DNA of 64,000 bases from Vaginimicrobium propionicum (GTDB lineage Bacteria > Actinomycetota > Actinomycetes > Propionibacteriales > Propionibacteriaceae): the NCBI RefSeq assembly GCF_900155645.1, contig NZ_LT706985.1, forward strand, positions 248,001-312,000, in the 5' to 3' direction. The position numbers and the translations under genes were made by a program. This document shows positions 46,998 to 55,603 of the stretch, in pieces (position 1 is the stretch's first letter; each line of letters starts with the position of its first letter). The notes beneath the pieces were generated by a model. It saw nothing but the letters and a program-made list of their open reading frames with translations, did not search any database and had not been told where the DNA came from.

Positions 46998-47223
46998 TAT
47001 AAATCTGATAAAAAAAGGAAAGCAAGATTTGCTTCATGATATTATTTTCATGGCTGATAGTAGAGATGCTTTCATGATAATAGGTGTTGACGAAGAAGAT
47101 AAGTATAATATCAAAGATGTCAGGAAAGATAAGGGAAGAAGTGATACTCAAAATGTTGTTGATTCTCTGAAGCTTAAAAATTATAATAAGCTTTTAATAA
47201 TTAATTCACTTTATCAGTGTTGA
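46998..47223 (+). pseudogene. AlbA_2/Schlafen-type ATP-binding domain fragment
   Basis: Reads LIKKGKQDLLHDIIFMADSRDAFMIIGVDEEDKYNIKDV, the beginning of an AlbA_2 (Schlafen-like) domain, which is usually the N-terminus of a 200-450 aa protein in defence or regulation. Here it ends after 64 residues. The 135 bp before it encode nothing intact. A gene remnant. Confidence 0.5.
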
Positions 47224-47260
47224 TAATATAGTAAAATTGATTAACATAAGGAGGTATTTT

Positions 47261-47629
47261 ATGAAGTATGAAGATATTAGATTAAATGTTTCAAATGATA
47301 CTATTAGTGATTATAAAGTATTCAAAGGAATAAAATTATATTCTGAAATGTTTAAAGCAGAAGATGGGAAAAAACTCATTAACAAAAGAGTGTTTGTAAC
47401 TCCAAAAAGAAATTATGTATATTATGAAAGGACAGATATAAATTGGAATTATTGGTCAGATAAAACTAAATATGACTCGAGTTTTGATTTAGGTGATAAA
47501 AATCATAATATAATATTTGAAGTAACATCTGAATTGGATGATTTCTCAAAATACTTAGATGAAGAAGTAATCAAAAAAATTATAATGAAAGAAAAAAGAG
47601 AAGAGATAGTAGAAGTACTAGATATTTGA
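47261..47629 (+). CDS. EXLDI family protein
   Basis: 122 aa with a perfect AAGGAGG ribosome site before the ATG at 47261. The C-terminus EIVEVLDI carries the ExLDI motif that defines TIGR04342. The body contains a YVYYERTDINWNYWSD segment typical of the family. The function of EXLDI proteins is unknown. The gene looks intact, unlike its neighbours. Confidence 0.7.
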   Translation: MKYEDIRLNVSNDTISDYKVFKGIKLYSEMFKAEDGKKLINKRVFVTPKRNYVYYERTDINWNYWSDKTKYDSSFDLGDKNHNIIFEVTSELDDFSKYLDEEVIKKIIMKEKREEIVEVLDI

Positions 47630-47886
47630 GACTGTGTAAAATTCTGTGTATAGAAACCTCCTGATTATGGTTAAGAAAAACTAATCAGGAGGAATTTTTA
47701 TGCCATAAGAAAGCGATCAGAAATAAAATCTGTAAGATGTTAATTGAAGAATATTAAGAGGAAACAGCACAAAATTTACAAGATGCTCTAAAATACCTTT
47801 TAGGTAATACAATGGAGCATTTGTTGAAGAGTGTGAAAATGCATTAGTTTTAAATAAAATGTTAAAAGAATTTAGAAATAATTGAG
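47630..47886 (+). mobile_element. IS256-family transposase 5' remnant
   Basis: Starts with a gactgtgtaaaattctgtgt end of IS256 type, an 11-bp hairpin (47657-47667 with 47682-47692) and a GGAGG-led start. The frame reads NKICKMLIEEY, a TAA, then EETAQNLQDALKYLLGNTMEHLL, the N-terminus of mutator/IS256 transposases. It stops at 47844 and no catalytic DDE region follows. The 3' end of the element is absent. Confidence 0.6.
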
Positions 47887-47951
47887 AATAAATATATTCC
47901 CACATACGAGGCTTCTCCAAAATATTAAATTTTGTCCATACTGACCGCTCA

Positions 47952-47990
47952 AGTCATGTTGGAACTGAAGTATTGATGTCAAGAAATTAA
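47952..47990 (+). other. rumA 3'-end-like fragment (SHVGTEVLMSRN, stop)
   Basis: Another copy of an RlmD C-terminal end, with glycine in place of the usual glutamate. It lies after the IS remnant. The 90 bp to the next gene show nothing else. Confidence 0.5.
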
Positions 47991-48079
47991 GTTAAGCTGA
48001 AATTGCTTCGATTACAATGACAAAAAAGCGCTGGAATGAGTCGGTTCACTAGAATATCCTTGACTTACATGTAGGGTTC

Positions 48080-48655
48080 GTGGCCGTAATTTTGGTGATA
48101 TTTTTGATTATTAGTAAGATAAAACAGGCGATGAAAAGATGTGAACATTTACCAATTTTCGGCATAGGGCCGGCGTATGTTGTTTCCATTTTATTGCCGA
48201 CGCTTGCGGTGGTGCCTTTAAGGGAAAATCATGTATTTGAATCAGGAAAACTGATAACTCTGCGAATACCGCTAATCGTTATTGGCGTCCTTCTCATCAT
48301 TTTGTCTGCTTTTATATGGATACCGGCGGTCATCGTATCAAAGCTGGACGAGAATATTAAAAAGAATCATTTGGTAAAATCGGGAGTTTATTCCTGGGTC
48401 AGGAATCCGGTCTATTCTGCTTTTATGCTTCTATGCACAGGAATAATTCTTGTTGCCGGCAATGCATGGTTCTTTGTTCTTCCTTTTCTTTACTGGCAAC
48501 TCTTGGCTGTACTCATAAAGCATACAGAGGAAAAATGGTTGAAAGATCGGTATGGTAAGGCCTATAAAGAGTATTGCAGAAACGTCAACCGCTGTTGGCC
48601 GTGGTTGCCGAAAAAATCAGAAAAGAACTGGAGAAGAGGATCTGTGATTTCATGA
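48080..48655 (+). CDS. Isoprenylcysteine carboxyl methyltransferase-like membrane protein
   Basis: About five membrane segments. The C-terminal half has the ICMT/PEMT pattern: HLVKSGVYSWVRNPVYSAFML and the late EEKWLKDRYGKAYKEYCRNVNRCWPWLP, which bind SAM and lipid substrate. The GTG at 48080 has no ribosome site, and the 5' part may be lost to the rearranged sequence upstream; an internal ATG at about 48131 is also possible. GC content is higher than in the immunity region, so this may be a separate import. Confidence 0.7.
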   Translation: MAVILVIFLIISKIKQAMKRCEHLPIFGIGPAYVVSILLPTLAVVPLRENHVFESGKLITLRIPLIVIGVLLIILSAFIWIPAVIVSKLDENIKKNHLVKSGVYSWVRNPVYSAFMLLCTGIILVAGNAWFFVLPFLYWQLLAVLIKHTEEKWLKDRYGKAYKEYCRNVNRCWPWLPKKSEKNWRRGSVIS

Positions 48656-48716
48656 ATTTAGATAAGAAGAGACAGATCTTTTAATTAGATAGTTGTTAGA
48701 TGGAAAAAGGCGCAAA

Positions 48717-49655
48717 ATGACTTTAACTTATAAAATAGCAGCAGGCATAGTAGGACTTCTGGGCGTGAAAAAAATATTCAAAAGACCCAAGGAAGATATC
48801 TTGGAATATGCTAAAAAACAAAACGAAAAGTCTCTTTTTGATATTGATAAGGCGATAAAACGGGCTAGCAGAAAGAAATATTTTCTCTTTGACAGAAAAG
48901 TGATGGGACATCGGGTTTTGACCTATCAAAAAAATGAAAATCCGGCAACAGGAGCGGTACTTTATCTTTTTGGCGGAGGAATGATCACTGGCCCTGACAA
49001 TTTGGATTTTTCTCTCTCAGAAAGAATAATGGAAAAAACAGGAAAAGACGTCTGGTTTTTATTCTATCCCTTGTGCACGGCAGATAGAAATATAATAGAG
49101 GCGTATGAAGTTTGCTTTGAGACTTATAAAATGATGACAAAGGCCTATGAGGCGGACAAGATCGGCGTATTGGGATTCTCGTCAGGCGCTGGTTTAGCCC
49201 TTGGGCTTTTTTTGCATAATAATGCCTTGGGCAAGCCTTTGCCAATGCCTGGCAGGATCATTGCCGTTTCTCCGGGAGGACTTCCAAATAAAAATTGTGC
49301 TGAAAGTAAAGAGCTTTGGGAAAAGATGGAAGCTCTCAGTCCCAAAGATATCATGATCGATCCGGCCTACTTCAATACCGCGAGGGAAATCGTGAAGGGG
49401 AAAATGGATGTTCCTGAGTATATGCTTGATGCAACAAGCGGGGACTTTTCAGATTTCCCTAAAACCTATTTTTATTACGGTGAAAACGAATGCCTTTATG
49501 CCTTTGCGGAAGAATTTAAAAAAACTATGGAAAAATACTATGTTTCATACGAAATGATTGTTGGGGAGGGGATGTGCCACTGCTACCCCTTGCTGAGATT
49601 ATTTAGAGAAGGCAGAGAGGCGCAGGACAAAATTATTGAATTATTGAAATTTTAA
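48717..49655 (+). CDS. Alpha/beta hydrolase (esterase-like)
   Basis: 312 aa. An N-terminal hydrophobic stretch precedes the hydrolase domain with LFGGGMITG (oxyanion hole), the nucleophile serine in GFSSGAG, and a C-terminal histidine in GMCHCYP. An AAAAGG ribosome site precedes the ATG at 48717; the frame also opens at a TTG 48693. Related to acetyl-esterase/lipase-type hydrolases of Firmicutes; substrate unknown. Confidence 0.75.
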   Translation: MTLTYKIAAGIVGLLGVKKIFKRPKEDILEYAKKQNEKSLFDIDKAIKRASRKKYFLFDRKVMGHRVLTYQKNENPATGAVLYLFGGGMITGPDNLDFSLSERIMEKTGKDVWFLFYPLCTADRNIIEAYEVCFETYKMMTKAYEADKIGVLGFSSGAGLALGLFLHNNALGKPLPMPGRIIAVSPGGLPNKNCAESKELWEKMEALSPKDIMIDPAYFNTAREIVKGKMDVPEYMLDATSGDFSDFPKTYFYYGENECLYAFAEEFKKTMEKYYVSYEMIVGEGMCHCYPLLRLFREGREAQDKIIELLKF

Positions 49656-49694
49656 TATCAGGACGAAGAATAGAAAAAAGGAATTGAAAAATCC

Positions 49695-50174
49695 ATGCTT
49701 TTAATTGAAACTGTTATTTTATGCTCTGTATTTTTTGCGCTCTGTTTTTTGGGTACCGGCACGGACGAGAAAAATTTAAGAAATTACATGTCCTATCCTG
49801 ATGAAGTTCAAAAGCAAATCAAAGAGATTGAAGAGTATCACGGGAAATATAAGGAAACAGACAGATTCGTCGCATGGATAGTAAATTTTTTAACATTTGC
49901 TGTCTTATTTTTATTGTTGGGCATCTTCATTCGTCAGTCAAACTTTATGCATAACTTTATTAGCTTGCTGATTTTAGGCGGAACGTTAAATGTTTTTGAT
50001 CTTATTGTTGTTGATCTACTATGGTGGAGAAATACTAAGAGGATCAGGTTATTGAAAATACCGCAAAAGGAAATCTACCAAAATCCTAAAAAGCATATTA
50101 CTGCCTTTTTTAGAGCGCTGGTTTTGTATTTTTTTGTGGCGGTGCTTGACGGTTTCATTTTGACATTATTTTGA
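49695..50174 (+). CDS. Membrane protein of unknown function
   Basis: 159 aa with four hydrophobic segments (about 3-20, 60-82, 87-108, 138-158) and a cytoplasmic RLLKIPQKEIYQNPKKHITAF loop. Seen in Firmicutes as a lone small membrane protein; no function known. The last Firmicutes-like gene before composition changes. Confidence 0.6.
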   Translation: MLLIETVILCSVFFALCFLGTGTDEKNLRNYMSYPDEVQKQIKEIEEYHGKYKETDRFVAWIVNFLTFAVLFLLLGIFIRQSNFMHNFISLLILGGTLNVFDLIVVDLLWWRNTKRIRLLKIPQKEIYQNPKKHITAFFRALVLYFFVAVLDGFILTLF

Positions 50175-50655
50175 TCAATAATCACTAGGGCGTATTTTAT
50201 GAGGTTTTGACCTTTTCGTTCACATTCATTCTCCGGGATTTTGGCAAGGCTATTGCCAGTCTCGTGTCGGAACAGTTGGTATTTAGTCAACCAAAAAGAG
50301 AAATGGTGTTTTGTGGCCTGTGGATAAGTTGGCTGTTATTAGATTAATGCGCGTTGACCTACGGGTAAAAAGGTTTCGAGTGGGAATGAAGATTTCGACA
50401 CAAATTGTTCAAATATTGAATTGAAATGGTCGCTGTCATGGCCTTATTGGGGGCTGTTGTCTTGCTGCTCGTGGCGTCCATCCCAAACGCCGTTATCGTG
50501 ACCGGTTGTGTGAAAACGGGCAGCAAGATTGCATCGACTTATTTCTCCAGCGGCCCAGTTAGTTTTATGCGAAAATGACTACAAGACGGCTCTTACAAGG
50601 GAGCTTAGATGTTGTTACATGAAGATAAATCTTAAGTACTAAAGGAGAGTTTTTC
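50175..50655. other. Right-hand composition boundary with a 49-codon open frame at 50427-50576
   Basis: GC rises from the island value to the host value in this stretch. At 50427 an ATG opens a hydrophobic 49-aa frame (MVAVMALLGAVVLLLVASIPNAV...) preceded by a stop and no ribosome site; it looks like the tail end of an actinobacterial membrane protein. No second rlmD tail or att-like sequence was found by eye. Confidence 0.45.
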
Positions 50656-51420
50656 ATGAGCAGGTTCAGTGGCAAAGTTGCAGTAGTTACCGGCGCAAGT
50701 TCTGGTATGGGCAGGGACATAGCCAGAGCTTTATGCGCCGAAGGGGCTAGCGTAATAGCGGTTGCTAGAAGGCAAAATAGGTTGGAAGAACTTGCCGAAA
50801 AATGTGAAGGCATGGAGGGCAAAATTATTCCTTTCGTTGCTGACCTGATGAATGATGACGAAAACCACAAGATGATTGAGTTCGCTGTTGAGCAGTGCGG
50901 CAAACTCGATATTCTCGTCAACAATGCAGGCATGATGGATGAGATGAAGCCAGTCGCCGAGATCGATTCGGAATTATACGACCGCGTCATGACCCTCAAT
51001 GCTAAGAGCCCGATGCTGGCCACCCAAAGTGCGGTCTTGCAGATGGAGAAACAGGAAACCGGCGGCAATATTGTCAACGTGGCTTCCATCGGTGGTACCA
51101 ACGGGTGCAAGGCTGGTGCGATTTACACTATGTCTAAGCACGCATTGGTTGGGCTTTCGAAGAACACGGCATTTATGTATGTCGGGAAAAATATCCGCTG
51201 TAACGTTGTCTGCCCCGGCGGGGTTAAGACTGAGGTTGGAATTAATATGACCGCGCCAAGTCAGTTGGGTATTGAAAGAGTCATGGCTGGGGTTGACACT
51301 AGCATTAGGCAGGCTGAGGTTGAAGAAATTTCGCCATTGGTATTGTTCCTAGCCAGCGATGCCGCGTCCTTTATTACTGGTGCCGTAGTCACGGCAGATG
51401 GCGGCGTAACCAGCGCCTAA
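50656..51420 (+). CDS. Short-chain dehydrogenase/reductase
   Basis: 254 aa, classical SDR. Cofactor motif TGASSGMG (12-19), NNAG near 89-92, catalytic serine before YTMSK (Tyr and Lys about 155 and 159) and the PGGVKTE motif. NAD(P)-dependent oxidoreductase, substrate unknown. AAAGGAGAG ribosome site. A terminator follows, so it is a single-gene transcript. Confidence 0.92.
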   Translation: MSRFSGKVAVVTGASSGMGRDIARALCAEGASVIAVARRQNRLEELAEKCEGMEGKIIPFVADLMNDDENHKMIEFAVEQCGKLDILVNNAGMMDEMKPVAEIDSELYDRVMTLNAKSPMLATQSAVLQMEKQETGGNIVNVASIGGTNGCKAGAIYTMSKHALVGLSKNTAFMYVGKNIRCNVVCPGGVKTEVGINMTAPSQLGIERVMAGVDTSIRQAEVEEISPLVLFLASDAASFITGAVVTADGGVTSA

Positions 51421-51456
51421 CTGACGCCACCTCAGGCGCACTTTGTTTATAAAACG

Positions 51457-51499
51457 AAAGACCCAGATCTCTGCTAGTCGCTAGGGATCTGGGTCTTTT
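51457..51499 (+). terminator. Terminator after the SDR gene
   Basis: 15-bp stem (51457-51471 with 51484-51498, one G-T pair), 12-nt loop, then a TTTT run. A canonical factor-independent terminator 37 bp after the stop. Confidence 0.85.
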
Positions 51500-51688
51500 G
51501 ATATCGAGCCCGGTTTAGCATTAAGTTCAAAATGGGTCCGGGAGATGATGGGCTATCTAATTGGCTCCCTGTGTCTAGCTGTGGTTCGGCAGTGTGATGT
51601 TATTCCGTTAAAGGAGTGAATATTATTCCGATGGAACTAGCATCTTTCCGTTAGACTGGCTTGACGAAGACCGGTGGGGGAATGATTG

Positions 51689-52582
51689 ATGTTCATTACA
51701 GTGAAGCAGGCTGCCGCGACGTGGGGCATTTCCGACAGGCGGTGTCGAATGTTGTGTGCGGAAGGAAAGATTCCCGGTGCTTATCGAGCTGGACGGGTGT
51801 GGAAGATTCCTATTGATGCGGTGAAACCGACGGATGGACGCTTTAAATCAAAGAAGAGCGTTCTGGAGCGGATTGACAAAAAGAAACAGGAACTTGAAAG
51901 TAAAAGACCCTTGACCGAAGGTGAGCTGGAGCGGCTGAATGAAGAATTTGTTGTTGAGTACACGTATAACTCCAACGCTATTGAGGGCAATTCGCTCACT
52001 TTAAGAGAAACAGATTTGGTTCTTCGCGGGCTCACAATCGATAGAAAACCGCTCAGGGATCACATTGAGGCAGTTGGGCACAAAGAGGCATTCGATTTTG
52101 TCAGAGAGTTAGTTGAACAGAAATCCCCTCTGACTGAGCGAGTTATAAAGCAAATCCACTTTCTTGTTCTTGCTGACAAGAGGGAAGATCGCGGAGTTTA
52201 CCGTTCAGTGCCGGTGCGTATCGTTGGTGCGCGGGTGGCGCCTACCCCGCCCTACCTCATAGAGATGAAAATGAAACAACTGGTGTGTGACTATGAGAAA
52301 AATACCGAGCATATTGTTACTAAGCTTTCTCGCTTTCATGTCGAGTTTGAGTCAATCCATCCGTTTATTGATGGAAATGGGAGAACGGGCAGGCTCTTGG
52401 TCAACTTGGAGTTGATGAAAGCGGGATATCCGCCTATTGATATCAAGTTTATGGATCGAGTTGCCTATTATGACGCTTTTGATGAATATCACGCTAAGCA
52501 TAATATTTCAGCTATGGAACGGTTATTTGCAGAATATCTTGAGGCGAGATTAGACATGTATCTAAAGATGCTGGAACCATAA
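51689..52582 (+). CDS. Fic-domain AMP-transferase with N-terminal DNA-binding domain
   Basis: The first 50 residues look like an excisionase/MerR-type helix-turn-helix (ITVKQAAATWGISDRRCRMLCAEGKIPGAYRAGRVWKIP). An inhibitory helix motif SNAIEGN is at 95-101, and the Fic core HPFIDGNGRTGR at about 224-235 is complete. Fic enzymes transfer AMP from ATP to Ser/Thr/Tyr of target proteins; the inhibitory helix in the same chain makes this a class II, self-restrained form. ATG 51689 is chosen over an in-frame TTG at 51686. It stands alone with no antitoxin-like partner. Confidence 0.88.
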   Translation: MFITVKQAAATWGISDRRCRMLCAEGKIPGAYRAGRVWKIPIDAVKPTDGRFKSKKSVLERIDKKKQELESKRPLTEGELERLNEEFVVEYTYNSNAIEGNSLTLRETDLVLRGLTIDRKPLRDHIEAVGHKEAFDFVRELVEQKSPLTERVIKQIHFLVLADKREDRGVYRSVPVRIVGARVAPTPPYLIEMKMKQLVCDYEKNTEHIVTKLSRFHVEFESIHPFIDGNGRTGRLLVNLELMKAGYPPIDIKFMDRVAYYDAFDEYHAKHNISAMERLFAEYLEARLDMYLKMLEP

Positions 52583-52689
52583 CGTCACGGTTTTTTATTT
52601 CATTCGATGCCGACAATGACAAAATGCATATTGATGGAGGTTGTTGAATATTGAGTAAAGTGCGTAAATAGAATCAGGGGTGAAGCGCT

Positions 52690-53802
52690 GTGAAATGGTT
52701 AAAAATCCTTATCGCCATCGTGGTTGTTGTGGCCATCGTTGTAGGCGTTTTCGCTTATCGAAATCTTCACTATGACTATGGCAATGATAGGTTCTTGGAG
52801 AGCAAAGGCAAGTCATTAGGTTTTGAGGAAAAAATCTATAAAACCGTAGATGGCAGTGAGATTTCTTACTTCGAAGGCCCGAATAATGGCGAACCGCTCA
52901 TGCTTATTCACGGTCAAATGGTTTCCAAAGACGATTACGCCAAGGTTTTTCCAGAACTGTCTAAGCACTTTCACATTTTCGCAGTTGACTGTTATGGTCA
53001 CGGTAATTCCTCAAAAGACCCGGAGAAATATAATATCGTTTCTATTCGTGACGATTTGATTGATTTTATGAATGAGGTCATTCAGGAAAAAACATATCTG
53101 TCCGGTCATTCATCTGGAGCGCTTATCAGTGCTGCAATCGCTGCCGAGAACAAGAGTCAAGTTAGAGGATTACTCCTAGAAGATGGGCCGTTCTTCTCTA
53201 CTGAACCAGCAAGAGCTGAAAAAACGTTAGCGTACCTGGAGTTTGAAACAATGAATGATTTCCTTACCCAGGATTCGGAGAAAAATTACACCAGGTACTA
53301 TCTAGATCACACCTATTTGCGAGAATTGTTCAACAAGGACGGCAAGGAAAGCTGGTCTTTTCTCGTGAAGAATCCTTTTCAGAAACGAATTAAAGAGGGC
53401 AGCGGAAAAATGCCGTTGGTCTGGTACTACCCTCCCGAGATGGGGTTGAATGGATTAGTTTTCTTGACTAGAAATATGCAAGACGGCACGGGTGAATATG
53501 ACCTCAGATTTGGTCAGGCATTCTACGATTTTTCTTGGTTTGAGGGTTTTGACCAGGCGGAAGCCCTAAGTCGAATTGAATGTCCCACGATAATTCTCCA
53601 TGTGGCTGAGTCGAAAGAAACCGCACCAAGTTATTACAATAAAGACGGCGTCTTGCTTTCAGCGATGGATGAAGAGGACGTGGCCAAAGTAAAGTCTCTA
53701 ATTAAGTCGAGTACGCTTAAGGATGGCTATAAATCAGGCCACGATATTCACGTGGATCTGCCTAAGCAATTCGTTGAGGCTGCCCTAGAGATGGAAAAAT
53801 AA
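52690..53802 (+). CDS. Membrane-anchored alpha/beta hydrolase
   Basis: 370 aa from GTG 52690. One N-terminal membrane segment (about 3-24), then a hydrolase fold with LIHGQMVS (oxyanion), the nucleophile in GHSSGA (about residue 140), an acid in the CPTIILHVAESKE region and a histidine in SGHDIHVD. The catalytic domain probably faces outside. Substrate unknown. The gene stands alone between Fic and a long gene-free stretch. Confidence 0.8.
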   Translation: MKWLKILIAIVVVVAIVVGVFAYRNLHYDYGNDRFLESKGKSLGFEEKIYKTVDGSEISYFEGPNNGEPLMLIHGQMVSKDDYAKVFPELSKHFHIFAVDCYGHGNSSKDPEKYNIVSIRDDLIDFMNEVIQEKTYLSGHSSGALISAAIAAENKSQVRGLLLEDGPFFSTEPARAEKTLAYLEFETMNDFLTQDSEKNYTRYYLDHTYLRELFNKDGKESWSFLVKNPFQKRIKEGSGKMPLVWYYPPEMGLNGLVFLTRNMQDGTGEYDLRFGQAFYDFSWFEGFDQAEALSRIECPTIILHVAESKETAPSYYNKDGVLLSAMDEEDVAKVKSLIKSSTLKDGYKSGHDIHVDLPKQFVEAALEMEK

Positions 53803-54710
53803 GCCTGGCCGGCTCGCTAGCCTCGGTTTTGTCTTTCATGTGCAACGTTGCGGTAAGTGTGTTGTCAACCTGAGCTGGGTGGGGTCTTATCTGGCGCCCG
53901 AACGAAACCTCGAGTAAAATAAAGTCTGATTTTAGAAAACTCGGGTTGCTGGATGCACCAGCTAATGGAAAATCTGACCCATGACTTGGTAGTGGATGAA
54001 TATAATTCTGAGCGACATGCTTAACTGCATTCTAGTATCCGGTCTGAGTTTTTTGTAATTATGATTTTATGACGCCGTGCGGATTGTGTTAAGCAGGTAG
54101 GCAGTTAATATCCTAACAGTGGGTTGTTCCACGAATCTGTCTATTTTATAGGCAAAGAGAAAATGCTTAATCGAAGATAATTTAAATTATTTTCAATTAG
54201 GCATTCAATTTAGTAATTACCATCTCATAACATCTATGTATTGGAAATAACTTTTTTCATAGACTATCTCGTAAACATCGCATCAAGGCAGATGTGCGAA
54301 CTCGGAAAAATTAACGGAGCCGTCTCTTAATGACGAGAGGATAGCTAGTCATGGTTGACTTTCATAAGTGCTGTGTGACCAGGGTCTCTGGCAGTCGCGG
54401 ATCGCACTTGCGTGAGCAACTCATCCTAAGGATTAAAATCGAGATGAGGCTTGCTTGTTTCAAGGAATTTGAACACAATGTTTGCCAACCTGGCGCGGTT
54501 GAGTAGCTAATCCAGTTTTTATATGTATTCATATGGGGTGGTGAAAGAGAAATAGTATGGTCTGCCTATTGATGTGTTGTCTATCGGGATAATAAATACA
54601 AAGAAGAGTTACAAGCTGTTTGGCTCTTTCGATTTTTGTCCCATCCTCTTCATCGGCCAGAAAAGTGACTTGGCTGGTGGCGACGTTTAATTCATTTATA
54701 AGGAGTACAG
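53803..54710. other. 908-bp gene-free stretch
   Basis: I see no protein gene, tRNA or named riboswitch here. It holds a 44-nt near-palindrome at 54162-54205 and must contain the promoter of the transketolase operon. Composition is mixed, with an AT-rich centre (about 54160-54270). Confidence 0.6.
54162..54205. promoter_or_regulatory. 44-nt near-perfect palindrome
   Basis: Two 22-nt arms meet with no loop and mismatch at three positions, each T/C or A/G. It sits 500 bp before the transketolase genes. It could be an operator or a relic of an inverted repeat from an element; no protein can be assigned. Confidence 0.5.
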
Positions 54711-55601
54711 ATGTCTGTAATTAAAATCGACGGTGTACCAGAACTGGTGGAGAAAGCCGGCGAGATTCGCCGAAAACTCGCTCTTGGTACCCGACGTATC
54801 GGAAATGTTCATATTGGGGGTCCGCTTTCAGCCACGGATGTAGCAGTAGCTCTTTACTATAAATACCTGAAGTTTGATCCAGATAATCTAGATGACCCAC
54901 TCCGTAACCGTTTTATCTTGAGTAAGGGTCACAATGGAATTCTTCTTTTCACAATTTTTTGTGATATGGGAATGTATGAATGGGATTTGCTGCTGGACAC
55001 CTATAACACTATAGGGCATCCTTTTGGTGCTCATCCTAATCACTCAACGGTTAAAGGGATTGAGGTTTCTACCGGGTCTCTTGGTCACGGCTTGTCATGG
55101 AGCTGTGGAATAGCTACTGCCAACCGTGAGCGGAGCATTAGGTCCAGAGTGTTTACTTTGCTGGGCGATGGCGAGATGGAAGAGGGCTCCAATTGGGAGG
55201 CCATTCTGTACGCAGCCTCGAAAGATCTGGACAATATTGTGGCGGTTGTCGATTACAACCATGCGTCTGCAGCCTTCAAAGCTGGGGAGAATATGCGTTG
55301 GGGAGCGGCAGGCGGACCTGAAGGGTTAGCCGATTGTTTTCGTGCTTTTGGGTGGAATGCGCAGATAGTTGATGGATCCAGTATGAGAGAAATTGACGCC
55401 GCTTTTTCATCTCTGCCAGAAGTAACTTTGCACGGGAAACCTAATGTGATAATTAGCTCCACGATTAAAGGACAGGGTATTAAATTCATGTCTGATCGCC
55501 CCGTTGCCTGGCATATCGGTGGACTTGATGACGAACATCTGGACTTGGCATTGCAACAAATAAATGACTATACAGCGCAGCGGTTAGCGGAGGTGCAGTA
55601 A
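54711..55601 (+). CDS. Transketolase N-terminal (TPP-binding) subunit
   Basis: 296 aa, corresponding to the first domain of transketolase. Substrate-site histidines occur in HIGGPLSATD and SKGHNGIL; the TPP/magnesium motif GDGEMEEGSNWEA ... YNH is at about 151-180. Split transketolases assemble as alpha2beta2 and transfer two-carbon units between sugar phosphates. A strong AAGGAG ribosome site; the C-terminal subunit follows after 2 bp. With an MFS transporter next and a LysR gene beyond, this looks like a catabolic module, not the housekeeping pentose pathway. Confidence 0.93.
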   Translation: MSVIKIDGVPELVEKAGEIRRKLALGTRRIGNVHIGGPLSATDVAVALYYKYLKFDPDNLDDPLRNRFILSKGHNGILLFTIFCDMGMYEWDLLLDTYNTIGHPFGAHPNHSTVKGIEVSTGSLGHGLSWSCGIATANRERSIRSRVFTLLGDGEMEEGSNWEAILYAASKDLDNIVAVVDYNHASAAFKAGENMRWGAAGGPEGLADCFRAFGWNAQIVDGSSMREIDAAFSSLPEVTLHGKPNVIISSTIKGQGIKFMSDRPVAWHIGGLDDEHLDLALQQINDYTAQRLAEVQ

Positions 55602-55603
55602 AA

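Larger units (their letters stand above)
40140..50400. mobile_element. AT-rich Firmicutes-like genomic island in the 3' end of the rRNA methyltransferase gene
   Basis: Base composition falls sharply after about 40165 and recovers gradually between 50180 and 50430. The left junction is inside the methyltransferase gene at the HVETV codons. The island holds remnants of a large serine recombinase, an IS256-type fragment, five rumA-3'-end-like motifs, two 123-bp direct repeats and about nine small genes typical of immunity to toxins. No intact integrase, relaxase or replication gene remains. The right edge is uncertain, and the segment from 48.0 to 50.2 kb (methyltransferase, hydrolase, membrane protein) may be a separate acquisition. 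Confidence 0.75.

Noticed and set aside
47642-47700. Reading the hairpin before the IS256 remnant as a host terminator
   Set aside because: It lies inside the transposase leader and contains its GGAGG site, so it belongs to the IS.
53803-54710. A TPP or other riboswitch ahead of the transketolase genes
   Set aside because: I looked for the conserved TPP cores and found none; transketolase uses TPP as cofactor but is not normally under that switch.
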